Source: Neoceratodus forsteri
Taxonomy: Eukaryota > Chordata > Ceratodontiformes > Ceratodontidae
NCBI GenBank assembly: GCA_016271365.2
Contig: CM028136.1
Span: 473,120,001 to 473,184,000 of the forward strand
DNA: 64,000 bases
Direction: 5' to 3'
Shown here: one piece after another, positions 52,815 through 63,760 of the stretch
How positions within the stretch are numbered: the stretch's first letter is position 1
Layout: every line of letters starts with the position of its first letter
The notes under the pieces: model-generated
What the model saw: only the letters and a program-made list of their open reading frames with translations
Told to the model about the DNA's origin: nothing
Database searches by the model: none
Position numbers and translations under genes: made by a program

Positions 52815-53675
52815 GAGTCCAATATGGCCACTACGAGAGATCGTACCTCCAAGACCCCCGATCCAGTGAGACAGGCCAACCTGATTAAACAAATTGCTGC
52901 TACGGCAGATGTGATATGAATCACAGTAGTAGATACTCAAACCAGCCTTGCCAGCCTAATGGATCAAGTTGGCAAAGTACAATCCATGGTCACAGAGGTT
53001 GTCCAATACAATACCATGCAAGATCAGCATATATAGGCTGCAGAAGCCCAGCTGGAATGGCTCACGGCAAAACTAGAGGATCTGGAGGGGTGTGGGAGGA
53101 GGAAGAGCCTATGATTAATCAGACTCCCCGAAGCAATGGAAAGCAGAGATCCAGTACAGTTTCCTCTGGGAAAATTTACTGAATTGGTTGCAACTACACC
53201 CCGAAGAATATGACTTTGACATTGAAAGGGCACATCTTATCCAAAGAGCATCCACCAATCACTTCAGTGCAAGACCCCAGCCCCTAATATTTAAGCTTCT
53301 CAGATTCCAGGACAGAGAATTGATTCTATCCAAAGCCAGAGACATTAAGGATGTGCTTGCTGCAGGGGCCTGCATTTCCTTTTATCCAGATTAACCGAGG
53401 AGGATATTGGAGCACCAACAGGCCTTTGATAGAGTGAAACAAGGCCTGAGAAAACAGAGCATCATGTATGCCCTTTTATAGCCAGCCATGCTTGTTATTA
53501 CACTAGAGGCCAGTCCATCCAGTTTCTGTCACTGGAGGATACTGATACATACCTTCAGTTACACCTCGGACCTTCCAGACCACTGGCCAGTTCACCAGTT
53601 CTGAACCTTGTGGCCAAGAAGCAAATGGACACCCACTTCCCTGTGTCCGAAACTGTTCCGGACACACTGTCCTGA
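52815..53675 (+). pseudogene. L1-clade LINE ORF1 remnant, copy B
   Basis: The start reads SNMATTRDRTSKTPDPVRQA. A heptad-like coiled-coil segment follows (QTSLASLMDQVGKVQSMVTE, then AEAQLEWLTAKLEDLEG). The RRM-like part gives LIRLPEAMES, IERAHLIQRA and PQPLIFKLLRFQDRELIL (53278-53330), then ACISFYPD and a C-terminal piece SIQFLSLEDTDTY. This is the normal L1 ORF1 order. Stops near 52918 and 53036 and frameshifts near 53110 and 53200 break it. ORF2 follows at 56560 on the same strand. Confidence 0.8.
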
Positions 53676-53679
53676 TTTA

Positions 53680-54935
53680 GAAGGTACCTATGACTGATGA
53701 CAGTTCCGATTCCATTCTTACACCTAAACTGTAAGTACCACAGTACTTGAAACTTTAATTGTGCTCATCCTTTGTGGCAATGACCCATTCCGCTGCTGGC
53801 CTGATCACCATTCTGCTTCATCCTAAGAGGCGATTGTCAGCTCTTGCAGGACCCTTGAGCCACACCACCACAACAGACATCAAGGGATACAGAATTGGGA
53901 CTGCTTGTTTGACTTTTCATGCCCCTGGCTGAAGTAATTGTTACCCTCTTTTTGACTGGTCATGAGCCCAGGTCCGATATCCTCATTTGCCTGGTTTTGT
54001 CAACCAATCCAGTTTGGTTCCTTGAAATCATCAGCGTGGGGGCAGAAAGAGCCCTCTGTGGACCACCTTGTGATTAGTGTAACTCCCAGCTGGGGGTACT
54101 ACTCATATTGTGGCAAGCCTTTTTGGAGCCATTTTCTCTAGTTACCGCTATTAAACTTGCCAGTCAGCATTTGGCTCTGTACCAGATTTAGTATGTTTCC
54201 CTCACTCCAAAGCAACCTCTCACTGGTGGATTCCCTCCATGGTCAAGGTGGACCCCTCAGCTACTGTCAGGGATATATTTGATTTTCTGCCCGTATTTCA
54301 GACTATCTTTGCTGTGAGCTTGCCCCTCTTCATTTTGCTGTGCCTCCAATGCTTCTTGATAACGAGCATTGAGGGACACTGAAACGGGGTCCATTATTAA
54401 TATCTACTACTTGGCCCCAGGTTTTTTCCTCCTGGACTTCTCAATTGCTGGGTTGTTAGTGTTGCACCAGCTGTGTTTAAATATACCCAGTTAGTGTTAT
54501 GCTGCTGTTAAAGGTATCTGATAATAACAATGCCTATCTCCTTAAATTGGATTTTTATCCTGCAGCATTGAACAGCGTATATACCTGTTGTGGGGTGCAA
54601 TGCTTTAATTATAGCATATCTCTTTTAGTGTTTTCAAGCCAGTTTAATTCATACTTCAGTATGCTGAGTTCTGAAGAGTGTGCACAGGGAATGTGGTGCT
54701 TAACACAGTAAAGTGCAGTATCAGGTTCTAGTGAAACTGGCACACACAACCCAATTATTACATGACACCAAAGCTCAGTTGGTGCAAAACAAATTGCTTA
54801 TTTAATCATCCATTAACATACACATTTCATCTACACCAGGCATAGCCTAAATGTAATAATTTGGTTCTGTGTGCCACAGTTTTACTTGAGCCTGATACTT
54901 CGGTATGTATAGTTTGCTTAGCTTTTCTTAGCCTA
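53680..54935 (+). other. L1 copy B inter-ORF region, first part
   Basis: No coding similarity seen. With 55860-56555 it makes an inter-ORF spacer of about 1.9 kb without the nested L2, matching the length seen in copy A. Sequence similarity between the two spacers is not evident to me. Confidence 0.45.
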
Positions 54936-54939
54936 GCCT

Positions 54940-55855
54940 CAAAGACATCCAGGAGTGGATGGATTCGAGTTGGCTGAAGTTGAACTCAGATAAGACAGAG
55001 GTGCTGGTTGTGAATCCAGCACGTCGGATAGGGGGGCCAGAGTTGGTTCACCCTCCAGGCTTTTTTTGGGGGGTGTTCCACTCCTGACCTCTGAACAGGT
55101 GCATAACCTGGGGGTAATTTTTGATAAAATGCTGACCCTGCATTTGCAGGTGTTGGCCATCATCAAGTCCTCATTTTACCATCTGAGGAATATCTCCAGA
55201 ATTAGGCACCTTGTTCCATCTGGTGATCTTTCTATGCTGGTCCACGTCTTTGAGTCCTCACGCTTGAACTATTGCAATTCCCTTTACCTAGGGCTCTCTG
55301 GGGTGGAAATCCGCCACTTGCAGCTGGTACAGAACACAGCAGCCTGGTTTTTGACTGGTACCTCTTGGTCCAGTCATATTTTGCTGGTTCTGTGTGGACT
55401 GCACTGGCTGCCAGTTCAGTGGCGGATCACCTTTAAAGTCGATCTTCTGACTTTTAAAGCCCTACATGGACTGAGTCTGGACTACTTGAAAGAGCTCCTG
55501 GTCCCTTACTGCCCAGGGAGATCGCTTCACTCAGCTGACGAGGGGTTGCTAGAGATTCCGAGGGTGTGTCTGAAATCTTCTGGGGCCCGTACATTTATGC
55601 ATGTGGCCCCTACCCTCTGGAATTCTCTGCCCCGCCTGTTATGGGAGTGCATGACCGTGGAGGGATTTAAAAAGGCCCTGAAAACATTTATTCATTCAGG
55701 CTTTAGGTGACTGATTTTAATTTTCTAAATGTAACAGCTGTTTTATATATTTTAAGAAGTGAATTATTTGAAATGTTTTTTAAAATTCTGTAAGAAGCCT
55801 TGGTTCTTTTGAAAGGTGCCAAAGAAATGAAGCTATTATTATTATTATTAGACAA
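54940..55855 (+). mobile_element. L2-type LINE, 3' half of reverse transcriptase and 3' UTR
   Basis: It begins with MDSSWLKLNSDKTEVLVV, shifts frame, then holds a 214-codon open frame (55066-55710): VHNLGVIFDKMLTL, SSFYHLRNISRIRHL, LNYCNSLYLGL, LQLVQNTAAWFLTGTS, LHWLPVQWRITFKV, SADEGLLEIPRV, PTLWNSLPR and GFKKALKTF. That is the conserved end of L2 ORF2. The 3' UTR ends in AAAGGTGCCAAAGAAATGAA and an (ATT)n tail at about 55838-55852, typical for L2. It inserted between ORF1 and ORF2 of L1 copy B. Confidence 0.9.
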
Positions 55856-55859
55856 CAGT

Positions 55860-56555
55860 GGAGATTATAAGAATCAATGCTTCCATCATTTTCCTAGCAC
55901 TTTTACCTGCCATTTAAGCCCCGTGTAAATGATAAATTCTTTATCATGCCCACTATTTTGTTACCCCTAGATGGTTGGCTGTATCAGTCACTGTTGTTGG
56001 GAACTTTTATTTATTCTCTCTGATACCCCAGGAACTATAGCCATTTTCTGGAAGGAAAAGCACCACCTCCCTACCTTCTCTCTCCATGCACCTCAATATC
56101 AGTTTATTCTCCTTGCCTTCCCCCCACCCCTTATTTCCAACAGGAGTGAGAGCTGGGGGGTGGCAAGAGACATTCTAGACTTTACAGGACCTGTGTGAAC
56201 ATCAGCTTAATAGCCCCCCAACTCCTTCCAGTAGAGAAGAGACCAGTGTGCCTCCACTGGGTGTGTGACCTCTCAGAGATCTATAGTTGTTTTTCATTAG
56301 TATTCTGTTTGTAATTACCCCCGCCCCGAGACATAAGTTGGGAAGGTAAGGATTCCTTACAGTTTCTTTTCATTGAGTACACCTTGGTGTCCACCAACAG
56401 AACTAGTTTCTCATTCAGCTCCACACTTTTTGTGTGCTTTGGTATACTCTGCAGTTTTTGGTAGGATTGGGGCGGGGAGGGTTGGGGGATCTGGGGAACT
56501 GGAAGGGGGATTTGGAGACAGTTTGTGCTCAAACTGTGGGGGTGATTTCCATCCT
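55860..56555 (+). other. L1 copy B inter-ORF region, second part
   Basis: Includes a G-rich stretch at 56470-56520 (GGGGCGGGGAGGGTTGGGGG) just before the ORF2 start. Nothing else recognised. Confidence 0.45.
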
Positions 56556-56559
56556 ATAA

Positions 56560-59455
56560 TGGCATCAGCCAACCACTTGAAAGTTGTCTCCTGGAATGTT
56601 AGGGGTCTCCATTGCCTTAAGAAATGTAGAAAAGTCTTATAGTCCCTTAGTGACATGAACTGTGACATCACCCTTCTACAGGAAAAAACCTGTTGGAAGG
56701 AAACTCTGCATACTTAAGCCATACATGGGTAATATTACCATAGTGCCCACTCAACCTGGCGGTGAGGAGTGGCACTCCTGTGTAAGAAATGCTTACAATT
56801 GGAGGGGTTCTTAACTTGGCTTCATATCCCTCTCTTGACAGGACTGGCCCTGGCCCAACCTATGAACCGACCCTGTCAATACAGGTGGCCACCCTCCTGT
56901 GGATAATGGCTTACTTAATTTGCTGCCTGTGTGATGTTTTGCTTTGTTTATTATGTACGTTTTTGTAAAAGTGTCTGCGTACACTTACCATGTGCTATTA
57001 TTTATTGTGTCACTGTTCCTCACTTTGTAACCCTTTTCCCCGGGTTGCCCCTGAAAAAGGGACATTCCGTCTCAGTAGGCCTACCCAGTTACCAAAGTTC
57101 AAATAAATAAATGACTTGATATTTGGCATACCCTACAACCCCATGGAAATTGATTTCATTTGCTACTCTCCTGCCCATGAATCCTACAGTCAAATTGATG
57201 TTATTTTGGCATCCTCTGACTTGGTCTCACAGACATGGGGAATTTCACAGGGGAATATTCTCATCTCAGACCATGTCTCAGTTATTCTGTGCCAAATGTG
57301 GGGGTCCATTGCCAGTAGGCATAAGAAGTGGAGCCTTAATACTTCCTTTTTCTAACAGGACTTGACTATACAATGGCTTCAGCAGGCTATCATTGATTAT
57401 TACTTTCTTAATGATACTCCTGACTGCTCCCAATCCACCCAATGGGAAGCACTGAAAGCTGTGCTTCGAGGCCAACTGATTACTCACATGTCAGTTATTA
57501 AGAAGTGGCATGATAATACCTTTCAGACCATGGAAAAGGAACTAAATACCTTAGAAATGGCTGCAGCCAGAGACCTCACCAATAATCCCCACATGACAGA
57601 GAAAAATAACCAACTAAAAAATGAGATACAAGACATATTACAATACAGGACAGCCCATAAGTTGTATAAGTTAAATCAAAAGTATTGGGAGGCAGGGGAA
57701 CAACCCAGAAGGTTATTAGCAGTTAAACATAGAGCTCAAGCAATGGAAAAGTATATCCCTGTTATCTATGACTCTCGGGGGTGAAAACTGATGACTCCTA
57801 AAGATTTAACCAAGCTTTCCAAGACTTTTACTCCTCCCTATACTCCTCAGAAGCCAACTCTTCATTAAATAAGTACTCCACCTTTTACTCTAATCCCCAG
57901 TTACAACAGGTGCCATCTTCATATCTTTCTTCCCTTACCTCTCTGATTCAACCAGCTGAGGTTACCCAAGCCATCCAGAGCATGGCCAGAGAGAAGTCAC
58001 CAGGCCTGGATGGCTTTCCCACTGAATTCTACTATACTTTCAGTGATTTGCTTACCCCAAAGCTAACGCTAATGTTTAATGAGGCTTGGGACAGGGAGGT
58101 CCTCCTGTCTTCTTGCTTACAGGCCATTATTATCCTCATTTCCAAGAAAGGAAAGGATAGTGTACTTTGTTCCCAATTCCGTCTGATTTTGCTGATTAAC
58201 ATGGATACAAAATTTTTGCAAAAATATTGGCCAAGTGAATGGAAGCAATTATGCCATTCCTCATTCACTCGGACCAGGTAGGCTTCATTCCTGGGAGAGC
58301 AGGATTGGACAATATCCACAGAACACTGGATCTCATCTGGGAAGCTGGCACTTTATCTCAACCAGTTGCCACCCTGTTGTTAAATGCTGAGAAAGCATTT
58401 GACAGGGTAGAATGGGAGTACCTATTTGATACCCTGGGTAGATTTGGTTTTCCAGCATCTTTTAACTCCCTGGTACATCTCCTATATACTTCACTTCAAT
58501 GGCAGTCCTAACTAACGCAGTGCTGTTGCCATACTTCCCTCTTCACAGAGGAACCAGGCAGGGTTGTCCCCTGTCCCCATTCTTGTTCATGTTGGCAGTG
58601 GAACCTCTGGCTTAAAAAATTAGAGCTGAACCTCGTTTCCTGGGAATTGTGGTGGGATGCCTTCTGCATAAAATGTCATTGTTTGCAGACTATGTGACTT
58701 TATTCCTGACTAATCCCGCTACTTCTCTGCCAGCTCTGCAGGACATACTAGGGGCCTACTCCTTCTTATCGGGCTACAGACTGTATAGTGCAAAATCTCA
58801 ACTGCTTCCCCTCAATGAAACCTGTACTGCTGACCTGTTCTCAGCTTACCCTTATCAGTGGTCCCAGATGGAGTGGTTTGTTTGGGCATCACGCTTAGAG
58901 TTACAATTTTTAGCTACAATGACAGCTAACATGCAGAAATTGTTAGACAAGTTGGACTCCAATCTACAATGCTGGAAAGCTCACATTCTTTTCCTCTGTG
59001 GTAGGGTCAATGCTTTGAAACTAATTGCACTTCCTAAAATGGAATACCATATATTTTGACCACTCTACCTACTGTATCTTCCTACTGAGAGACCTTTTCC
59101 TGAGACTTTTGGTTAAAATGTCCTCCTTTATTTGGGCAACAAAACCACCAAAAATGAGCTTTAAGACCCTACAGAAACACTGGGGAGAGGGATGATTAGG
59201 ACTTCCAGATCTGAAACTATTCTATGAACTCACCCTGATGCATCAAGCTGTAATTAGCTATGATCCATACTTGGTCAGACCCATTCTGAGCTGGATTTCC
59301 TTGGAACTTGTGCAGGATCAGTTGCCAACACCCTCAGCTCTCATATTCCCAGGTTGGTCCCTCCATTCTGCAATTTCCCCATGTCCATGCTACATCAGAT
59401 ACATTTGGACTAAATATAGTAATCAAATAGGCTGTAGCCCTCAGACATCTCCCTC
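56560..59455 (+). pseudogene. L1-clade LINE ORF2 remnant, copy B, main part
   Basis: The endonuclease starts MASANHLKVVSWNVRGLHCL and CDITLLQEKT. Its middle is replaced by a short retroposon tail (56930-57118), then resumes IDFICYSPAHESYSQIDVIL and ISDHVSVIL. A 140-codon open frame (57362-57784) covers the linker. Reverse transcriptase blocks are AREKSPGLDGFPTEFYYTF, HSDQVGFIPGRAGLDNI, NAEKAFDRVEWEYLF, RGTRQGCPLSPFLF and MSLFADYVTLFL, where FADD has become FADY (about 58690). The C-terminal part breaks at 59455 where CR1 copy C begins and resumes at 63225. Several stops and frameshifts. Confidence 0.9.
56930..57118 (+). mobile_element. Retroposon 3' end inserted in the L1 endonuclease
   Basis: Non-coding AT-rich sequence ending TTCAAATAAATAAATGACTTGA, related to 51560-51828. 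It separates two parts of the endonuclease. It contains CCCTGAAAAAGGGACATTCC. The left boundary is approximate. Confidence 0.5.
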
Positions 59456-59476
59456 TAGGAAAGGAAGCAGCTCCTG

Positions 59477-59966
59477 GTGGGGGACTCAATAATTAGGGGG
59501 ATAGAACTGTGGGGAGCAGGGAAAACTGAAGTAAGGTGCTTGCCTGGTGCCATGGCTTGGAGAGACAGGAAGTGCATCCTCAGGATCACGAGAACAGCTG
59601 CATGGGAGTCTGAGCTGGACATCATTGTCCACCTAGGGACAAATGACTTGGCTAATCATGAGATTAGAGCAGTGCAGAAGGACTTTGTAGAATTGGGAAG
59701 GGGCCTAAGACAAGTAGCACACACAATATCCTTCTCTGAGGTGCTGCCTGTCAATGGCATGAGTGAGGGTGAGGGTATTTTGCACCATGCAGTTTAATGA
59801 ATGGTTGAAAAAAATTGTGGAGCACAGGGCTTGGCTTCATTGGGGACTGGGGTTCCACCTGAGGGACACTAGCCTATACTGGCAGGATGGTCTGCATCCG
59901 CTCCAGGAAGGAACAAGTCTTTTGAGCAATCAGTTTAAATGCTTCATTGGCAAGCTTTTAAACTAG
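59477..59966 (+). pseudogene. CR1 copy C ORF1, SGNH-esterase-like domain
   Basis: The frame reads VGDSIIRGIELWGAGKTEVR with the Ser of block I (GDS), then IIVHLGTNDLANHEI (Gly-Asn-Asp block), SEVLPVNGMS, and after a frameshift near 59770 FNEWLKKIVE and DGLHPLQEG with the Asp-x-x-His of block V. All catalytic residues expected of an SGNH hydrolase are readable. The domain is typical of CR1 ORF1; its role in retrotransposition is not settled. The N-terminal part of ORF1 is missing, so the copy is 5'-truncated. Confidence 0.85.
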
Positions 59967-60060
59967 TCAAGGGGGAAGGCACTGATAAGCAGCAGGAAAA
60001 TCCCAGCTTCTCCCTGCAAAACAGGGTACTAAATGAGAAAAAGACCGAGGTAGACAGGCA

Positions 60061-61200
60061 GTGGGGTATGCTGCAAAAGAAGGTAAAGCCATCAAAAAAT
60101 GGAGAACAATGAGTACCAATGCCCGTAGTCTGAGTAACAAGCTTCCTGAATTAGTGACCTTGATGGAGGAGGAACATCTGGATATCGTGGAAGTCACAGA
60201 AACATGGTACACACAAAACCATGACTGGGACATAAACATACCAGGATACACTATCTACAGGAGGGACAGGGAGGGTAAAAGAGGAGGAGGAGTAGCTCTT
60301 TACATAAGGGAAGGAATCAAAGCAACAGAACAACATGGAAAACAGGGAGGAGAAGAAGCACTGTGGGTAAATTTGGAGACCGGCAATGGCACCACAATCC
60401 GCACAGGGGTCGTATGCAGACCCCCTTCTCAGGGGGAGGAAATGGACAAGGAAATGATAGAAAGAATACTTAGAATGGCAGAAAAAGGGGATATATTGCT
60501 GATGGGTGATCTGAATATGCCAGATGTTAACTGGAATGCAGTTGCAGCAGCCACTTCAAAGAGTGGGGTTATTCTAGATGCCCTACAAGGCATGCCTTAG
60601 ACAACTAGTATTGAGCCCACTCGAGAGGGAGCAATCTTAGACCTGGTTCTCTCAAATGGAGATGAAGAGAGGATCACAGATGTAGAAGTGGGTAGCCATC
60701 TGGAAACTAGCGACCATCGAACAGTATGGTTCACAATAAACACAGCAATAAAGTCAAGCCATACAAAGGCAAAAGTACTGGACTTTAGGAGGGCTGACTT
60801 TGCCAAAATGGGTGAGTGCCTAAGAAATGCACTCGCAAATGGGCAGGAAGGAGGGGTGGAAGAACAATGGGGAATAATAAAAACTGCCATCACAGAGGTA
60901 ACAAGCCTTTGTGTGAAGCAAATTAACAAAACGAAACAATGTAAGAAACCACTATGGTTCTCAAAGGAAGTGGCAGTGAAGGTTCAAGAGAAAAAGAAAG
61001 CATTCAGGAATCACAGAAGGAACAGGACAGGGAACTGTATCAGTTAAAGCAAAAGAAAGCTGGGAAGGCAGTCAGAACAGCAAAGGCCCAAACCGAGGAA
61101 AAGATAGCCAACTCAGTTAAGGGGGATAAAACATTTTATAGGTACATCAGGGAGCGAAGGAAGACCAAGGGAGGGCTAGTGAGGCTTAATAAAGAGTAGG
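60061..61200 (+). pseudogene. CR1 copy C ORF2, endonuclease part
   Basis: A 179-codon open frame (60061-60600) holds STNARSLSNKLPELVTLMEE, the catalytic VTETW, YRRDREGKRGGGVALYIRE, GVVCRPPSQ and ILLMGDLNMPDVNW. A TAG at 60598-60600 interrupts it. The same frame continues with EPTREGAILDLVLSNG and SDHRTVWFT (the catalytic His), then a linker of Lys-rich sequence (PLWFSKEVAVKVQEKKKAF) and a frameshift near 61045. This is an apurinic-like endonuclease that nicks the target. Confidence 0.9.
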
Positions 61201-61274
61201 GAGGGTGGGCAGAGGGTGACTGTGAAAAGGCAGAGATACTAAACAAATATTTTTGCTCAGTATTTACAAAGGAA

Positions 61275-62836
61275 GTGGGGGAGGTACCTAAAACAAACAG
61301 TAAAAACACTCTGGATACAGAAGTTGATACCAGCCCATTTACAGAAGAAAGGGTTCTGAAAGAACTCTTAAAACTGAAGGTGGACAAAGCAACGGGGCCT
61401 GATGGGATTCATCCCAGAATTCTAAAAGAACTAAGGGTAGAACTAGTGACACCACTGACTACCCTCTTTAGCAAATCATGGGAGGATGGGGTGGTACCCG
61501 AGGACTGGAGGAGGGCAGATGTGATTCCCCTTCACAAAAGTGGGAGCAAGGCAGAAGCAGAAAACTACAGACCTGTTAGTTTAACCTCAGTGGTAGGGAA
61601 AATGATGGAATCACTTCTGAAGGAAAGAATTGTTGAGTATCTAGAGGCCAGAGGGGCTCAGGACCCAGAATTCTAAAAGAACTAAGGGTAGAACTAGTGA
61701 CACCACTGACTACCCTCTTTAACAAATCATGGGAGGATGGGGTGGTACCCGAGGACTAGAGGAGGGCAGATGTGATTCCCCTTCACAAAAGTGGGAGCAA
61801 GGCAGAAGCAGAAAACTAAAGACCTGTTAGTTTAACCTCAGTGGTAGGGAAAATGATGGAATCACTTCTGAAGGAAAGAATTGTTGAGTATCTAGAGGCC
61901 AGAGGGGCTCAGGACCCAAGGCAGCATGGATTCACAGTGGGAAGGTCATGGCAGACAAATCCAATAGATTTCTTTGACTGGGTGACCAAAGTAGTAGATC
62001 AGGGAGGGGCTGTGGACATGGCCTACCTAGATTTTAGCAAGGCATTTGACACAGTCTCACACAAAAGATTAATATACAAGTTAACCAGCCTGGGAGTGGG
62101 TCCCAAGATGACAGCCTGGGTAAAGAATTGGCTGGAGAATAGGACACAGAGAGTAATAGTAAATAGAGTCCACTCTGAAGAAAGGGGGGTTACTAGTGGA
62201 GTACTGCAGGGTTCAGTATTAGGACCTGTCCTCTTCAATGTCTTTATAAGCGACATTGCAGAGGGACTGAAAGGAAAAGTATGTCTCTTTGCAGATGACA
62301 CAAAGATGTGCAACAGAGTTGATGCACAAGGTGGGGTGGAAAGGATGAGAAGGGACTTGGCAAGGTTAGAGGAATGGTCAAATGTATGGCAGCTTAGATT
62401 CAATGCTAAGAAGTGCAAGGTAATGCACCTGGGTAACAAAAACCCAGGGGAAGAGTACACAATGAGGGGTGAGATACTAACAACAACAAAAATGGAAAGG
62501 GACCTGGGGGTAGTCATATCAGATGACCTAAAGGTGGGCAAGCAATGTGAGAGGGCAGCAAGAAGAGCTAGGGGGATACTGGGATGCATAGGGAGAGGCA
62601 TCACCAGTAGAAAACAGGAAGTTATTATCCCTCTGTACAGACAGTTGGTGAGACCCCATCTGGAGTACTGCGTGCAGTTCTGGAGACCCAATCTCCACAA
62701 GGACATAGACAGGATTGAGGCTGTCCAGAGGAGGGCAACTAAAATGGTGCAGGGTCTGCACCAGAAGACATATGAAGAGAGACGTAAGGAGCTGAATATG
62801 TATAGCCTCGAGGAAAGGAGGGAGAGGAGGACATGA
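61275..62836 (+). pseudogene. CR1 copy C ORF2, reverse transcriptase part
   Basis: Blocks in order: KVDKATGPDGIHPRILKEL, VVPEDWRRADVIPLHKSGS, NYRPVSLTSVVGKMMESLL, then (after the 251 bp duplication) QHGFTVGRSWQTNPIDFF, YLDFSKAFDTVSHKRLI, GVLQGSVLGPVLFNVFISDI, VCLFADDTKM with the catalytic FADD (about 62290), FNAKKCKVMHLGN, VRPHLEYCVQFWRPNLHKDI and RRATKMVQGLHQKTYEERR. A single 331-codon frame runs 61841-62836. Then the frame shifts; the end (FFTERVVDAWNGLPEEVVES near 62980-63035) is the normal CR1 C-terminus. The duplication makes the first part end at a stop at 61674-61676. Confidence 0.92.
61413..61914 (+). repeat. 251 bp tandem duplication in CR1 copy C
   Basis: 61413-61663 is repeated at 61664-61914, both starting CCCAGAATTCTAAAAGAACT. 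I see three single-base differences (TTTAGCAA/TTTAACAA, GAGGACTGG/GAGGACTAG, ACTACAGACC/ACTAAAGACC). The junction has CCCA microhomology. Because 251 is not a multiple of three, it shifts the reading frame. Confidence 0.95.
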
Positions 62837-63202
62837 TAGAAACTTTCAAGTATCTCAAGAGAATCAACAAAGTCCAAGAGGGTAGCATCTTTCAAAAAAA
62901 GAGGTGTGCAAGAACAAGGGGGCACAATTTGAAGATAGAAGAGGGGCGTGCTCAGAGGTAATTTAAGGAAGTATTTTTTCACAGAGAGGGTTGTGGATGC
63001 ATGGAACGGACTTCCGGAGGAGGTTGTGGAGTCAAAAACAGTGGTGGAATTCAAGCATGCATGGGAGAGTCATAAGGCAATTCTAGGGGGTGGAGGTAGG
63101 AAGAAGTAGGCTGCTGGTTAACTAGGATCTGCAGCTTATCCAATAGGTAGGGAAATGGGCAGACTGGGTGGGCCAAGCGGTGCTTATCTGCTGTCACAAT
63201 CT

Positions 63203-63224
63203 ATGTTTCTATGTTTTTATGTAA
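63203..63224 (+). repeat. CR1 terminal octamer tail
   Basis: TCTATGTT-type units repeated about two and a half times. CR1 elements end in such octamer repeats and not in poly(A). Confidence 0.85.
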
Positions 63225-63596
63225 ACCACTGTGGCAAAGCCCAGCTCCACCTATTGAGGGCCACCCTATCCACTGGAAAGATTGGGAAGCCAGGGGTATC
63301 ACCATGTTACATGACCTTTTATGACCCTCATTCAGGTTGTCTTTACTCATTTGAAAACCTCCAGACCAAGTGCCAACTCCCTCGCTCCCACTACTGGAGA
63401 TACTTGCAAATAAGAGATCTCCTTAAACACAAAATCTCAAAAGACCTTATTCTCCCTCTACCTCTAGCGCATGACCAATGGATTGCCTCACTCAATGGTG
63501 CATAGCATCTCATGGCCAAACTTAAAATGCTCTATCAATGTACTCTTCCCCTTCCCCTGAAAGGTCCTAAGGCAAAATGGGAACTTGAGTTGGGTA
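63225..63596 (+). pseudogene. L1 copy B ORF2 C-terminus, after the CR1 insertion
   Basis: The frame reads HWKDW, then YDPHSGCLYSFENLQTKCQL, HYWRYLQIRDLLKH and DQWIASLNGA, the usual L1-clade C-terminal block before the cysteine motif. It continues to GPKAKWELEL and is cut by another insertion at about 63596. Confidence 0.8.
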
Positions 63597-63760
63597 CAGT
63601 GTACTCCATTTATAATGGACACTGTTATAACGGACGATCAGTTGTAGCGGAGTTGATTTCTCAAACCAAATATATCAAATCCAGTGCATTTTTCTCTCTG
63701 GTTATAATAGACAGAAACATTGCTTATAATGGACACTATGAAGCTTTTATGGGCCTGTAT
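63597..63760 (+). mobile_element. Possible Tigger/pogo-type end
   Basis: CAGTGTACTCCATTTATAAT after a TA, with repeated TTATAA(T/C)GGAC-type motifs at 63612, 63626 and 63722. Tigger-like elements have CAG termini, TA targets and such motifs. The second terminus is not found. Confidence 0.35.

Larger units (their letters stand above)
59456..63224 (+). mobile_element. CR1 LINE copy C, nearly complete and best preserved, nested in L1 copy B
   Basis: CR1 elements copy themselves by target-primed reverse transcription. This copy has an ORF1 esterase domain and an ORF2 with endonuclease and reverse transcriptase, and it ends with the octamer-like tail TCTATGTTTCTATGTTTTTA (63203-63222). It interrupts L1 ORF2, whose C-terminal coding resumes just after the tail. 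A 251 bp tandem duplication lies in the reverse transcriptase. Few stops and long frames show it is younger than copies A, B and D. Confidence 0.95.
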
